DNA from: Comamonadaceae bacterium
GTDB lineage: Bacteria; Pseudomonadota; Gammaproteobacteria; Burkholderiales; Burkholderiaceae_C
Length of the DNA: 45,528 bases
Reading direction: 5' to 3'
Assembly (NCBI GenBank): GCA_947451385.1
Contig: CANFYZ010000023.1
Coordinates: forward strand, 1-45,528
Part shown: piece by piece, positions 25,169-35,718 of the stretch
Layout of the letters: the number at the start of each line of letters is the position of its first letter
Position numbering within the stretch: the stretch's first letter is position 1
Position numbers and translations under genes: made by a program
The notes under the pieces: model-generated
Seen by the model: only the letters and a program-made list of their open reading frames with translations
Told to the model about the DNA's origin: nothing
Databases searched by the model: none

Positions 25169-26386
25169 TTGATCTTGTTACCCGACTGGGCCGTGCTGAA
25201 CGCGGTCATTGACTGGCTGGCCCATGGCTTGCTGAACTTCTCTTGGTTGCAGGTGTTGGTCGCAACCTTGGTGTTCACCCACATCACCATCGCCGCTGTC
25301 ACGATTTATTTACACCGCCACTCCGCGCACCGCGCCTTGGATTTGCACCCCATCGTGTCGCATTTTTTCCGTTTCTGGCTGTGGCTGACCACCGGCCAGG
25401 TGACCAAAGAATGGACTGCGATTCACCGCAAACACCACGCCAAGTGTGAACAGGCCGAAGACCCGCACAGCCCCCACGTGCATGGCATCAAAACCGTGCT
25501 GTTGACGGGCGCAGAGTTGTACCGCAAAGAAGCCAAGAACCAAGAGACGCTGGACCGTTACGGCCACGGCACCCCTGACGATTGGATGGAACGCAACGTT
25601 TACACCCGTTATTCCTGGCAAGGTGTCGGTTTGATGTTGGTCATCAACCTGGCCCTCTTTGGTTCTTTGGGCTTGACGGTGTGGGCGGTGCAAATGATGT
25701 GGATCCCGATCACTGCGGCCGGTATCATCAACGGCGCAGCGCATTTCTGGGGCTACCGTAATTTTGAAGCGCATGACGCCAGCACCAACATCTCGCCCTG
25801 GGGCATCCTCATTGGCGGCGAAGAGTTACACAACAACCACCACACCTACCCCACTTCGGCCAAGTTGTCGGTCAAGCCTTATGAGTTTGATTTGGGCTGG
25901 ATGTACATCTCGATTTTGCAATTCATGGGTTTGGCCAAGGTGAAAAAGACGCCGCCCAAGTTGGCTTATGGCGAAGTGCGCCCCGTGGCCGACGAGAAGA
26001 CCCTCGAAGCCTTGATAGCCAATCGTTACGAAGTCATGGCCGGTTATGCCCGTCAGATGCGCGGCGTGTTTCGTCAAGAAGTGTCATCGGCCAAGGTGGA
26101 CGACCATGTGATCCAAATTGCCTCGCGCTGGTTCCACCGCGATGCCGAGAAGGTGCCCGCCGAAGCGGTGTCTTTGCTGTACCAAACCCGCGCGGCTTAC
26201 CCCGTTTTGGACAAGATGGTGGTCATGCGTGAAGAGCTGATGCAAATCTGGCTCAACACCTCGCACACCCGCGAGCAGTTGGCGGCTGATTTGCAAGCCT
26301 GGTGCCGCCGCGCAGAAGAAAGCGGTATCGCCGCTTTGCGAGATTTTTCTACGCAGCTGCGTGCTGTGGCGGTGAAGACGGCTTAA
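25169..26386 (+). CDS. Membrane fatty acid (acyl-CoA) desaturase
   Basis: This is a 405-residue di-iron desaturase that puts a double bond into acyl chains of membrane lipids. The three histidine boxes are clear: HRHSAH at residues 49-54, HRKHH at 86-90 and HNNHH near 225. Two hydrophobic hairpins flank them (SWLQVLVATLVFTHITIAAV and VGLMLVINLALFGSLGL). A C-terminal extension of about 150 residues past the third box is charged and helical. The only start in frame upstream of the first helix is TTG 25169, with a poor ribosome-binding site, so the true start is less certain. A strong terminator follows the gene. Confidence 0.9.
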   Translation: MILLPDWAVLNAVIDWLAHGLLNFSWLQVLVATLVFTHITIAAVTIYLHRHSAHRALDLHPIVSHFFRFWLWLTTGQVTKEWTAIHRKHHAKCEQAEDPHSPHVHGIKTVLLTGAELYRKEAKNQETLDRYGHGTPDDWMERNVYTRYSWQGVGLMLVINLALFGSLGLTVWAVQMMWIPITAAGIINGAAHFWGYRNFEAHDASTNISPWGILIGGEELHNNHHTYPTSAKLSVKPYEFDLGWMYISILQFMGLAKVKKTPPKLAYGEVRPVADEKTLEALIANRYEVMAGYARQMRGVFRQEVSSAKVDDHVIQIASRWFHRDAEKVPAEAVSLLYQTRAAYPVLDKMVVMREELMQIWLNTSHTREQLAADLQAWCRRAEESGIAALRDFSTQLRAVAVKTA

Positions 26387-26420
26387 CTGGATTCAACGGC
26401 GCTGCGCTGTTGTGGAGCCA

Positions 26421-26462
26421 CCCATAAAAAAACCGCTGAAAATTCAGCGGTTTTTTTATGGG
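26421..26462. terminator. Bidirectional terminator between desaturase gene and rpmG
   Basis: A perfect 20-bp inverted repeat with a 2-base centre: the CCCAT end, seven As and CCGCTGAA on one arm, with the exact complement on the other. A- and T-tracts let it work for both convergent genes. Its first 18 bases are identical to 12881-12898. Confidence 0.92.
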
Positions 26463-26498
26463 GAATCACAGGTCCAGGACCTGTGACATCTGACCGAA

Positions 26499-26669
26499 TT
26501 ACTTCAGTTTGATTTCTTTGTATTCCACATGCTTGCGCGCTTTGGGGTCGAACTTCATGATCGACATTTTTTCGGGCATGGTTTTCTTGTTTTTGCTGGT
26601 CGTGTAAAAGTGACCGGTACCTGCTGTGGACTCCAGCTTGATTTTTTCGCGTCCGCCTTTGGTTGCCAT
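26499..26669 (-). CDS. rpmG: 50S ribosomal protein L33
   Basis: This small 56-residue ribosomal protein of the large subunit begins [14 protein letters not shown] and ends YKEIKLK. It contains [14 protein letters not shown] and [16 protein letters not shown], which are diagnostic for bacterial L33. The zinc-binding cysteines of the C+ form are absent, as usual in betaproteobacteria. It is 23 bp downstream of rpmB in the same operon. Confidence 0.96.
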   Translation of the reverse strand: MATKGGREKIKLESTAGTGHFYTTSKNKKTMPEKMSIMKFDPKARKHVEYKEIKLK

Positions 26670-26692
26670 GGTGTGCAGCTCCTGTAATGGGT

Positions 26693-26926
26693 TTAGGCTT
26701 GACCGCGTGCGCGCAGATCTGCGAGCACGGAATCAATGCCGTTTTTGTCGATCAGGCGCAGAGCGGCGCTGGAGACGCGCAGGCGCACCCAACGGTTCTC
26801 GGTCTCAACCCAGAAACGGCGATATTGCAGGTTCGGCAAGAACCGGCGCTTGGTTTTGTTGTTGGCGTGGGAAACATTGTTTCCCGTCATGGGGCCTTTG
26901 CCCGTTACGTCGCAGACGCGTGCCAT
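26693..26926 (-). CDS. rpmB: 50S ribosomal protein L28
   Basis: This is a 77-residue large-subunit protein starting [20 protein letters not shown], the diagnostic L28 N-terminus. [13 protein letters not shown] and [15 protein letters not shown] follow. The upstream extension in the same frame (to 27001) is leader sequence. A good promoter lies 160 bp upstream and probably drives both rpmB and rpmG. Confidence 0.97.
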   Translation of the reverse strand: MARVCDVTGKGPMTGNNVSHANNKTKRRFLPNLQYRRFWVETENRWVRLRVSSAALRLIDKNGIDSVLADLRARGQA

Positions 26927-27083
26927 AGTGCACTCCGATATAAACAGTTGGTGCCTGTGGGCCGGTGTCCGAATGACACTGACCTGGCGCTCCAACCTCA
27001 CCTCGCCAGAAGGGTGGCGGTAACCCGATTCGCGAACAGCGCAGCCATCAAAAGAAAGCTGCCGATATTCAGCAAAGCCTTGG

Positions 27084-27113
27084 ATTATAACGACTTTTCC
27101 AGACCACCCGCAA
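27084..27113 (-). promoter_or_regulatory. Promoter of rpmB-rpmG
   Basis: On the minus strand a -35 TTGCGG (27108-27113) and a consensus -10 TATAAT (27084-27089) are 18 bp apart. This is the best sigma-70-type promoter in the window. The -35 lies within a small CCACC/GGTGG inverted repeat just after trxB. Confidence 0.75.
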
Positions 27114-27135
27114 GGTGGTGGCCTGGCGGCCGGTC

Positions 27136-28134
<999 letters not shown>

Positions 28135-28142
28135 TCAGCCCG

Positions 28143-28170
28143 ATTGTAAGAACCTTGCAACTTCACTGAA
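28143..28170 (-). promoter_or_regulatory. Candidate trxB promoter
   Basis: On the minus strand TACAAT (28143-28148) with a weak TTCAGT (28165-28170) 16 bp upstream, about 51 bp before the trxB start. A GGGCGC-A-GCGCCC inverted repeat at 28118-28130 lies in the leader. Confidence 0.35.
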
Positions 28171-28265
28171 GACGCAGGGGTATCTGTTGTCGGCACAGCG
28201 CAGGCGTTTTCAGAGGGAAAAATTTGAAAAATAGGGGTTCTATCGGGTAAGCTTGGAGGCAGCAT

Positions 28266-30686
28266 ATGACCTACTCCATCCACACGCTCGTCCATCCCTC
28301 AGGCAGCCAACCCGCCCAAGAAGAGGTAGAGACACGGTCCGGTTTGACCCGTTTCACGCAAGAGTTCGGCTTGTTTGTTTCAGGGGCTGTTCTGTTGCTG
28401 TGCTTGTTGTCGATGATCAGCTACAACGTGCAAGACCCTGCTTGGTCCAGCTCTGGCACAGATGCACAGGTTCGCAATTGGGTTGGGCGGGTGGGGGCTT
28501 GGGTGGCCGACATCGCGTATTTTTTATTTGGTTTTTCGGCCTGGTGGTGTTTGGCTGCAGGCGGCCGAGCTTGGCTGGTGGCTTTGGCGGTGTGGTTGCG
28601 CGGCGAACCTGCGCCGCAGAGCCTGACTTTTCAGTTCACACGCAGTCGGTTGGCATTTGGCCTCGGTTTGCTGATTTTGATGGCGGCCAGTTGCTCCATG
28701 GAATGGCTGCGCTTGTACAAACTGGATGCGAGTTTGCCCGGTCAGAGTGGCGGTGCCTTGGGCTATGTGGTGGGCAAGTTCAGTCTGCAATGGCTGGGGT
28801 TCACGGGCTCGGCTTTGGCCAGCTTGGTGCTGAGCGTGTTGGGCATCGCCCTGGTTTTTCGGTTTTCTTGGGGTCGATTGGCCGAGTCGATTGGCGCTTG
28901 GATTGATGGCTGGATTGCTTCCCGGCAAGAGAAATTCGAAATCCAGCAAGACTACGCGCTGGGCCAGCAAGCCTTGCGAGAGCGCGACCACCCGATGCCG
29001 GTGGAGCCGATTGAACCCTCGATGCATGACCTGGACATCGACAGCCAGGGCTTGACCGAACCCACGCTCGAGGCTTCGCTGGTGGCACGTTCCCTCGCTG
29101 AGCCTGTCCCGTCTGTGCACGCACCCGTGCTGATTGAGCCTTCGCCACAGCCTTTGGCCCCGAGCGAACGGGTGCAGAAAGAACGGCAAAAACCTTTGTT
29201 CAAGGAATTGCCGGACAGCAAGCTGCCGCAGGTCGACTTGCTCGACCATTTGACGCTGCGTCAAGAAGGGGTGGCGCTAGAAACGCTGGAGATGACCAGC
29301 CGCATGATCGAAAAACGGCTGAAAGACTTTGGTGTCGAAGTGCACGTGCTGGCGGCGGCGCCGGGGCCGGTGGTCACGCGCTATGAAATCGAGCCGGCCA
29401 CGGGGGTCAAGGGCTCGCAGGTGGTGAACCTGGCCAAAGACTTGGCGCGATCGTTGAGTCTGGTGTCGATCCGGGTGATCGAGACCATTCCGGGCAAAAA
29501 CTTCATGGCGCTGGAGTTGCCCAACGCCAAGCGCCAGTCCATCAAACTCAGTGAGATTTTGGGCTCGCAGGTGTATCACGAAGCCAAGTCTTTGCTGACC
29601 ATTGGCTTGGGCAAAGACATCGGCGGCAATCCGGTGGTGGCCGACTTGGCCAAGATGCCCCACGTGTTGGTGGCCGGCACCACCGGCTCGGGCAAATCGG
29701 TGGGCATCAACGCCATGATTTTGTCCTTGCTGTACAAGGCCGAGGCGCGGGACGTGCGTTTGTTGATGATCGACCCGAAGATGCTGGAGATGTCGGTTTA
29801 CGAAGGCATTCCGCATTTGCTCGCGCCCGTGGTGACCGACATGAAGCAAGCCGCCCATGGCCTGAACTGGTGCGTGGCCGAAATGGAGCGCCGCTACAAG
29901 TTGATGAGCAAAATGGGGGTGCGCAACCTGGCCGGTTACAACACCAAGATCGACGAAGCCACCGAGCGCGAAGAGTTCATTTACAACCCGTTCAGCTTGA
30001 CGCCGGACGATCCGGAACCGCTCAAGCGTTTACCGCACATCGTGGTGGTGATCGACGAGTTGGCCGATTTGATGATGGTGGTCGGCAAGAAGATCGAGGA
30101 GTTGATCGCCCGCTTGGCACAAAAAGCGCGCGCCGCGGGCATCCATTTGATTTTGGCGACCCAGCGCCCCAGCGTGGACGTGATCACCGGCTTGATCAAA
30201 GCCAACATCCCGACGCGCATTGCCTTTCAGGTGTCCAGCAAAATCGACAGCCGCACCATCTTGGACCAAATGGGTGCCGAGGCTTTGCTCGGCATGGGCG
30301 ACATGCTGTACATGCCTTCGGGCACGGGTTTCCCGATCCGGGTTCACGGTGCATTTGTCAGCGACGACGAGGTGCACCGCGTGGTGAGTTACCTCAAATC
30401 GCAGGGCGACCCGGACTACATCGAGGGTGTGCTCGAAGGTGGCACCGTCGATGGCGATGACGGCCCCTTGGACGGCGATGGCGGCGAGAAAGACCCGATG
30501 TACGACCAGGCAGTGGAGGTGGTGTTGAAGAACCGCAAAGCCAGTATTTCTCTGGTGCAGCGGCATCTGAAGATCGGCTACAACCGCGCCGCCCGTTTGG
30601 TCGAAGACATGGAAAAAGCCGGCTTGGTCAGCGCCATGAGTGGCAGCGGCCAGCGGGAAATCCTGGTTCCGAATCGCGCGGAATGA
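28266..30686 (+). CDS. ftsK: DNA translocase FtsK
   Basis: This 806-residue protein is a membrane-anchored DNA pump that moves chromosome ends through the septum and activates XerCD at dif. The N-terminal domain has about four membrane helices between residues 35 and 200. A short charged linker leads to the motor. The Walker A motif is GTTGSGKS at residues about 471-478, and Walker B is in [18 protein letters not shown]-terminal gamma domain ([23 protein letters not shown]) recognises KOPS. ATG 28266 has GGAGG ten bases upstream. The next gene overlaps its stop by 4 bp. Confidence 0.97.
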   Translation: MTYSIHTLVHPSGSQPAQEEVETRSGLTRFTQEFGLFVSGAVLLLCLLSMISYNVQDPAWSSSGTDAQVRNWVGRVGAWVADIAYFLFGFSAWWCLAAGGRAWLVALAVWLRGEPAPQSLTFQFTRSRLAFGLGLLILMAASCSMEWLRLYKLDASLPGQSGGALGYVVGKFSLQWLGFTGSALASLVLSVLGIALVFRFSWGRLAESIGAWIDGWIASRQEKFEIQQDYALGQQALRERDHPMPVEPIEPSMHDLDIDSQGLTEPTLEASLVARSLAEPVPSVHAPVLIEPSPQPLAPSERVQKERQKPLFKELPDSKLPQVDLLDHLTLRQEGVALETLEMTSRMIEKRLKDFGVEVHVLAAAPGPVVTRYEIEPATGVKGSQVVNLAKDLARSLSLVSIRVIETIPGKNFMALELPNAKRQSIKLSEILGSQVYHEAKSLLTIGLGKDIGGNPVVADLAKMPHVLVAGTTGSGKSVGINAMILSLLYKAEARDVRLLMIDPKMLEMSVYEGIPHLLAPVVTDMKQAAHGLNWCVAEMERRYKLMSKMGVRNLAGYNTKIDEATEREEFIYNPFSLTPDDPEPLKRLPHIVVVIDELADLMMVVGKKIEELIARLAQKARAAGIHLILATQRPSVDVITGLIKANIPTRIAFQVSSKIDSRTILDQMGAEALLGMGDMLYMPSGTGFPIRVHGAFVSDDEVHRVVSYLKSQGDPDYIEGVLEGGTVDGDDGPLDGDGGEKDPMYDQAVEVVLKNRKASISLVQRHLKIGYNRAARLVEDMEKAGLVSAMSGSGQREILVPNRAE

Positions 30687-31351
30687 CACGCGCGATCACG
30701 CCGATGAAAGTCCTCCAAAGCGCCTTGCTGGCCTGGGCCGTCAGTACCTCGGTCGCGCAGGCCAATGGGCTCGAGGCCTTGGAGCAGTTCATGCGCCAGG
30801 CCAAAACCGGCCGGGCCCAATTCACCCAAGTGGTCACCTCACCCCCCAAGGACGGACGGACGGGGCGCAGCAAAACTTCCAGCGGGGTGTTTGAGTTTGA
30901 GCGCCCGGGACGTTTTCGCTTCAGTTACCAAAAACCTTTTGCGCAAACCCTGGTGGCCGATGGTCAGACCCTGTGGATGCATGACGAAGACCTGAACCAG
31001 GTCACCGCACGCAAACAAGCCCAGGTGCTGGGCGCGACCCCCGCCGCGATACTGACGGCCGGTGGCGACCTGAAAGGCTTGCAAGCCGATTTTGTGTTGC
31101 AGGCCGAGCCCGAGGTGGAAGGTTTGCAGTGGCTGCGTGCCAGCCCCAAAAGCAAAGAGGGTCAAATTCAATCGGTGCGTGCCGCATTTCGCCTGACCGA
31201 CAAAGGTCCATCGCTGGCGCAAATGGAGGTGCTCGACAGTTTCGGGCAGCGCTCTGTGTTGACCTTCACCGGTTATGAGACCAACCCGGTCTGGGCCAAT
31301 GATCACTTTCAATTCAAACCGCCTGCGGGCGCGGACGTGGTCAGGCCATGA
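30683..31351 (+). CDS. lolA: Outer-membrane lipoprotein carrier protein LolA
   Basis: This periplasmic chaperone carries lipoproteins from LolCDE to LolB. It is 222 residues from ATG 30683, which overlaps the ftsK TGA; an ATG at 30704 is an alternative. The signal peptide ends at SVAQA. The LolA features [19 protein letters not shown], then [39 protein letters not shown] and a C-terminal [12 protein letters not shown] are all present. It sits between ftsK and rarA, the usual order. Confidence 0.95.
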   Translation: MTRAITPMKVLQSALLAWAVSTSVAQANGLEALEQFMRQAKTGRAQFTQVVTSPPKDGRTGRSKTSSGVFEFERPGRFRFSYQKPFAQTLVADGQTLWMHDEDLNQVTARKQAQVLGATPAAILTAGGDLKGLQADFVLQAEPEVEGLQWLRASPKSKEGQIQSVRAAFRLTDKGPSLAQMEVLDSFGQRSVLTFTGYETNPVWANDHFQFKPPAGADVVRP

Positions 31352-32670
31352 GCGCAACGGGGGACAGGGCTGATCTCTTCTCCAAAAGGCCTGTGGCACC
31401 GCTGGCAGAAGACCTTCGCCCCAAGACGTTGGACGAGGTGGTCGGACAATCGCACTTGCTGGGCGAGGGTAAACCGCTGCGCTTGGCGTTTCAGTCGGGC
31501 AAGCCGCACTCCATGATTTTTTGGGGGCCACCGGGTGTGGGCAAGACCACTTTGGCCCGCCTTACCGCCAGCGCCTTCCAATGTGAGTTCATTGCCTTGT
31601 CGGCTGTTTTGTCGGGTGTCAAAGACATCCGCGAAGCGATGGAGCAGGCCAAGCAATATCTTTCCCAAGGCAAGAACACGATTTTGTTCGTCGACGAAAT
31701 TCACCGGTTCAACAAATCTCAACAAGATGCGCTGTTGCCGCATGTGGAATCCGGGCTGTTCACATTCATCGGCGCCACCACAGAGAACCCCTCATTTGAG
31801 GTCAACTCGGCCTTGTTGTCGCGGGCGCAGGTCTATGTGCTGAAGTCGCTGAATGACGAAGAGCTCAAACTGCTGCTCCAGCGGGCACAAGAAAAGGCCC
31901 TGGGCGACTTGGCGTTTGAAGACCCGGCCGTCGATACGCTGGTGGGTTATGCAGACGGTGATGCCCGCCGATTTTTGAATCTGTTGGAACAGTGCAAAAC
32001 GGCGGCCGGTGCGGCCGGTGTCACGCAGATTGATGTCGACTTTGTTCAGAATGCCTTGACCCTGAACAGTCGGCGTTTTGACAAAGGTGGCGACAACTTC
32101 TATGACCAAATTTCGGCCCTGCATAAATCGGTGCGTGGCTCCCATCCCGATGCGGCGCTGTACTGGCTGACCCGCATGTTAGACGGCGGCGCTGATGCGC
32201 GGTATCTGGCCAGGCGCATTGTTCGCATGGCTTGGGAGGACATTGGCTTGGCTGATCCCCGAGCCATGCAGATCGCCAACGACGCGGCTTTGACCTATGA
32301 ACGCTTGGGCAGCCCCGAAGGCGAGTTGGCTTTGGGCCAGGCGGTGATCTATCTGGCGGTCGCGGCCAAGAGCAATGCCGGCTACAACGCCTACAACCAG
32401 GCCAAAGCCTTCGTGAAGCAGGACAAGAGCCGTGAGGTGCCGGTGCACCTGCGCAATGCGCCCACCAAGCTGATGAAGGAGCTGGGTTACGGCCATGCTT
32501 ATCGGTATGCGCATGACGAACCCAACGCCTATGCCGCTGGCGAAACCTATTTCCCTGAGGGCATTGCCGAGCCGGGGTGGTATCGCCCCGTGCCCAGGGG
32601 GCTGGAGGTGAAGATTGGTGAGAAGCTCAATCAGCTCAAGCAGTGGGATGCAGAGGCGAACAAAGATTGA
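31348..32670 (+). CDS. rarA: Replication-associated recombination protein A (AAA+ ATPase)
   Basis: This 440-residue AAA+ ATPase of the RarA/MgsA/WRNIP1 family acts at stalled forks. Walker A is [13 protein letters not shown] near residue 55, Walker B is [10 protein letters not shown], and a sensor-1 [12 protein letters not shown] follows. The C-terminal region contains [29 protein letters not shown], the family signature. ATG 31348 overlaps the lolA stop by 4 bp, so ftsK-lolA-rarA is one transcriptional unit. Confidence 0.96.
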   Translation: MSATGDRADLFSKRPVAPLAEDLRPKTLDEVVGQSHLLGEGKPLRLAFQSGKPHSMIFWGPPGVGKTTLARLTASAFQCEFIALSAVLSGVKDIREAMEQAKQYLSQGKNTILFVDEIHRFNKSQQDALLPHVESGLFTFIGATTENPSFEVNSALLSRAQVYVLKSLNDEELKLLLQRAQEKALGDLAFEDPAVDTLVGYADGDARRFLNLLEQCKTAAGAAGVTQIDVDFVQNALTLNSRRFDKGGDNFYDQISALHKSVRGSHPDAALYWLTRMLDGGADARYLARRIVRMAWEDIGLADPRAMQIANDAALTYERLGSPEGELALGQAVIYLAVAAKSNAGYNAYNQAKAFVKQDKSREVPVHLRNAPTKLMKELGYGHAYRYAHDEPNAYAAGETYFPEGIAEPGWYRPVPRGLEVKIGEKLNQLKQWDAEANKD

Positions 32671-32759
32671 AACGCTGCCGGTTCTTGGGTTCAACAGGTG
32701 GGCGAATTTATTGCCGCTGAACAAGGGTAAGCCCTTGCAAAATGAATACGTAAGAATTC

Positions 32760-32851
32760 TGAGGGCTCATTACAATGCCCACCATCGGACCCGCCTTGCA
32801 TGCACCATGGCGGGTTTTTTGCTTCAGTTCATCGGGGTGCATGAGGGCTCA
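32760..32851 (+). promoter_or_regulatory. Leader with repeated TGAGGGCTCA dyads before livHMGF
   Basis: The dyad TGAGGGCTCA occurs at 32760-32769 and 32842-32851, flanking a terminator hairpin. CATGCACC in the hairpin loop (32799-32806) is exactly complementary to GGTGCATG at 32836-32843. The 243-bp spacer 32671-32913 holds no other gene I can support. It could contain a regulated leader for the Liv operon. Confidence 0.35.
32789..32820 (+). terminator. Intrinsic terminator or attenuator upstream of livH
   Basis: ACCCGCC (32789-32795) pairs with GGCGGGT (32809-32815), followed by a run of Ts to 32820. It lies 119 bp after rarA and 94 bp before livH. It may simply end the rarA transcript or act as an attenuator. 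Confidence 0.7.
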
Positions 32852-32913
32852 CTTTCCTCGGATCCCCGCGATGGCCTGGCGGGCATCAGCCTGTCACACA
32901 ACGGAGAAATGGC

Positions 32914-33843
32914 ATGGACGTTTTGCTTCAACAGATCATCAACGGTCTGGTCATGGGCAGCATGTACGCCTTGGTGGCCTTGGGCTACACCATGGTGTAC
33001 GGCATCATCAACCTGATCAACTTTGCCCATGGCGAGGTGCTGATGGTGGCTGCGCTGACCAGTTGGACCGTCATCGGCATGATGAAAGAAGCCATGCCCG
33101 GTGCGCCGGGTTGGGTGATTTTATTGATCGCCTTGTTGATCGCCTGCGTGGTGGCCGCGGTGCTGAACTTCACGATCGAGAAAATCGCCTACCGGCCGCT
33201 GCGCAACAGTCCCAAGCTGGCCCCTTTGATCACCGCCATCGGCATGAGCATCTTGTTGCAGACCTTGGCGATGATCATCTGGAAGCCCAATTACAAGGCT
33301 TACCCCACCTTGTTGTCGAGCGAGCCGATCGACATTGCGGGCGCGGTGATCAGCCCCACGCAAGTGATGATCTTGGGCGTGACCGCGGTGTCGCTGGCGG
33401 TTTTGATGTGGCTGGTTCACGCTACCAAATTGGGCCGAGCCATGCGTGCCACGGCCGAAAATCCGCGCGTCGCCTCGCTCATGGGGGTCAAGCCGGACAC
33501 GGTGATTTCGGCCACCTTCATCATCGGTGCGGTGCTGGCGGCGATTGCCGGCGTGATGTACGCCTCCAACTACGGCACGGTGCAGCACTCCATGGGTTTC
33601 TTGCCCGGTCTCAAAGCGTTCACCGCGGCAGTGTTTGGCGGCATTGGCAATCTGAGTGGCGCGGTGGTGGGCGGCATTTTGCTGGGGCTGATCGAGTCCA
33701 TCGGCTCAGGCTACATCGGTGAGCTGACCGGCGGTGTCCTGGGCAGCCATTACTCGGATATTTTTGCCTTCATTGTGTTGATCTTTGTGTTGACGTTGCG
33801 GCCCTCGGGCTTGATGGGTGAGCGCGTTGCCGATCGCGCTTGA
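32914..33843 (+). CDS. livH: Branched-chain amino acid ABC transporter permease LivH
   Basis: This 309-residue inner-membrane permease forms the channel with LivM in a hydrophobic amino acid or amide importer. About eight membrane helices are visible. The N-terminal QQIINGLVMGSMYALVALGYTMVYGIINLINFAHGE is the diagnostic LivH start. The coupling region GRAMRATAENPRVASLMGV near residue 190 docks the ATPase. It is the first gene of livHMGF, with no livK in the window. Confidence 0.94.
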   Translation: MDVLLQQIINGLVMGSMYALVALGYTMVYGIINLINFAHGEVLMVAALTSWTVIGMMKEAMPGAPGWVILLIALLIACVVAAVLNFTIEKIAYRPLRNSPKLAPLITAIGMSILLQTLAMIIWKPNYKAYPTLLSSEPIDIAGAVISPTQVMILGVTAVSLAVLMWLVHATKLGRAMRATAENPRVASLMGVKPDTVISATFIIGAVLAAIAGVMYASNYGTVQHSMGFLPGLKAFTAAVFGGIGNLSGAVVGGILLGLIESIGSGYIGELTGGVLGSHYSDIFAFIVLIFVLTLRPSGLMGERVADRA

Positions 33844-33859
33844 GCAGGGAGTGGTTCAA

Positions 33860-34945
33860 ATGAAATCCAACAAAATTCTGACGTATGTGGTGTGGGGCGT
33901 GGCGCTGGTGTTGCTGCCCCTGTTGCTGCAAAACCTGGGCAATGCCTGGGTGCGCATTGCCGATATGGCCTTGCTGTATGTGCTCTTGGCGGTGGGCCTG
34001 AACATTGTGGTCGGCTATGCCGGTTTGCTGGACCTGGGCTACGTGGCCTTCTTCGCGGTCGGCGCCTACATGTACGCGCTCTTGGCCTCGCCGCATTTGA
34101 ACGAGACGTTTCCGGCCATCGCGGCGATGTTTCCGGCCGGCCTGCATGCACCGCTGTGGTTGATCGTGCCATTGGCAGCGGCTGTGGCCGGATTGTTCGG
34201 CATGTTGCTGGGGGCGCCCACCTTGAAATTGCGTGGCGACTACCTGGCCATTGTGACGCTGGGCTTTGGCGAAATCATTCGGGTGTTCTTGAACAACCTG
34301 GACCAGCCCTACAACATCACCAACGGCCCCAAAGGCATTGACCAGATCGATGCGATCCACTTTTTTGGCGTGCCCTTGAGCAAAAAATTTGACATGGGGG
34401 GCTTTGAGTTGGCCTCGGTGACCTTGTATTTCTACCTGTTCTTAAGCCTGGTCCTGCTCGCTGTGTTGATCTCGCACCGCATCCAACTTTCGCGCATTGG
34501 ACGTGCTTGGATGGCGATTCGCGAAGATGAAATCGCCGCCAAAGCCATGGGCCTGAACACCCGTAACCTCAAGCTCTTGGCGTTCGGCATGGGCGCGACC
34601 TTTGGCGGGGTGTCTGGCGCGATGTTTGCTGGCTTTCAAGGCTTTGTCTCCCCCGAATCGTTCAGCCTGATGGAGTCGGTGATGATCGTCGCCATGGTGG
34701 TGCTGGGCGGCCTGGGACATTTGCCGGGCGTGATCTTGGGGGCGATTTTGTTGTCGGCCTTGCCCGAGGTGCTGCGCTACGTGGCAGGGCCGCTGCAAGC
34801 CCTGACCGATGGCCGCTTGGACGCAGCCATCTTGCGCCAGTTGCTGATCGCGCTGGCCATGATCATCATCATGTTGATGCGCCCGCGCGGCTTGTGGCCT
34901 TCGCCCGAACACGGCAAATCCTTGCTGACCAAAGAAGGGGCCTGA
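33860..34945 (+). CDS. livM: Branched-chain amino acid ABC transporter permease LivM
   Basis: This is a 361-residue permease, partner of LivH. ATG 33860 gives the usual hydrophobic N-terminus (ILTYVVWGVALVLLPLLL); upstream in-frame residues overlap livH and are not conserved. LivM features include NIVVGYAGLLDLGYVAFFAVGAY near residue 50, and the ATPase-coupling RAWMAIREDEIAAKAMG. VMIVAMVVLGGLGHLPGVILGA follows near the end. The gene is 16 bp after livH and one base before livG. Confidence 0.94.
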   Translation: MKSNKILTYVVWGVALVLLPLLLQNLGNAWVRIADMALLYVLLAVGLNIVVGYAGLLDLGYVAFFAVGAYMYALLASPHLNETFPAIAAMFPAGLHAPLWLIVPLAAAVAGLFGMLLGAPTLKLRGDYLAIVTLGFGEIIRVFLNNLDQPYNITNGPKGIDQIDAIHFFGVPLSKKFDMGGFELASVTLYFYLFLSLVLLAVLISHRIQLSRIGRAWMAIREDEIAAKAMGLNTRNLKLLAFGMGATFGGVSGAMFAGFQGFVSPESFSLMESVMIVAMVVLGGLGHLPGVILGAILLSALPEVLRYVAGPLQALTDGRLDAAILRQLLIALAMIIIMLMRPRGLWPSPEHGKSLLTKEGA

Positions 34946-34946
34946 G

Positions 34947-35717
34947 ATGAGCGACACCGTATTGAAAGTGGCCGGCATTTCCAAGCGCTTTGGCGGCCTG
35001 CAAGCCCTGACCGATGTGGGCATGACCATCCAGCGCGGCCAGGTCTATGGCCTGATCGGCCCCAACGGCGCGGGCAAGACCACCTTTTTCAACGTCATCA
35101 CCGGCCTGTACACCCCCGACAGCGGCAGCTTTGAGTTGGCAGGCAAACCGTACGAGCCTACGGCGGTGCATGAAGTGGCCAAAGCGGGCATTGCGCGCAC
35201 CTTCCAAAACATTCGGTTGTTTGCCGAAATGACGGCGCTTGAAAACGTCATGGTGGGGCGGCACATGCGAACGCATTCGGGTTTGTTGGGGGCGATTTTT
35301 CGCACGCCCAGTTTCAAGGCCGAAGAAGCCGCCATTGCGCAGCGTGCCCACGAGCTGCTGGAGTATGTGGGCATCGGCAAATACGCCGATTACAAATCGC
35401 GCACGCTGTCCTACGGCGACCAACGCCGCTTGGAGATCGCACGCGCCTTGGCCACCGACCCGCAACTGATCGCGCTGGACGAACCGGCCGCCGGTATGAA
35501 CGCCACCGAAAAAGTGCAGCTGCGTGAATTGATCGACCGCATTCGCAACGACAACCGCACCATCTTGCTGATCGAACACGATGTGAAACTGGTCATGGGT
35601 TTGTGTGACCGCGTCACGGTGTTGGACTATGGCAAACCGATTGCCCAAGGCACACCGACTGAAGTGCAGAAAAATGACGCTGTGATTGAAGCCTATTTGG
35701 GCACGGGAGGACACTGA
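34947..35717 (+). CDS. livG: Branched-chain amino acid ABC transporter ATP-binding protein LivG
   Basis: This 256-residue ATPase powers the LivHM channel. Walker A is GPNGAGKTTFFNVITG near residue 38. The signature region is LSYGDQRRLEIARALA, with the Y variant typical of LivG, and Walker B is LIALDEPAAGMN. The family-specific ARTFQNIRLFAEMTALENVMVG is also present. It forms a heterodimer with LivF, encoded 1 bp after its stop. Confidence 0.95.
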   Translation: MSDTVLKVAGISKRFGGLQALTDVGMTIQRGQVYGLIGPNGAGKTTFFNVITGLYTPDSGSFELAGKPYEPTAVHEVAKAGIARTFQNIRLFAEMTALENVMVGRHMRTHSGLLGAIFRTPSFKAEEAAIAQRAHELLEYVGIGKYADYKSRTLSYGDQRRLEIARALATDPQLIALDEPAAGMNATEKVQLRELIDRIRNDNRTILLIEHDVKLVMGLCDRVTVLDYGKPIAQGTPTEVQKNDAVIEAYLGTGGH

Positions 35718-35718
35718 C

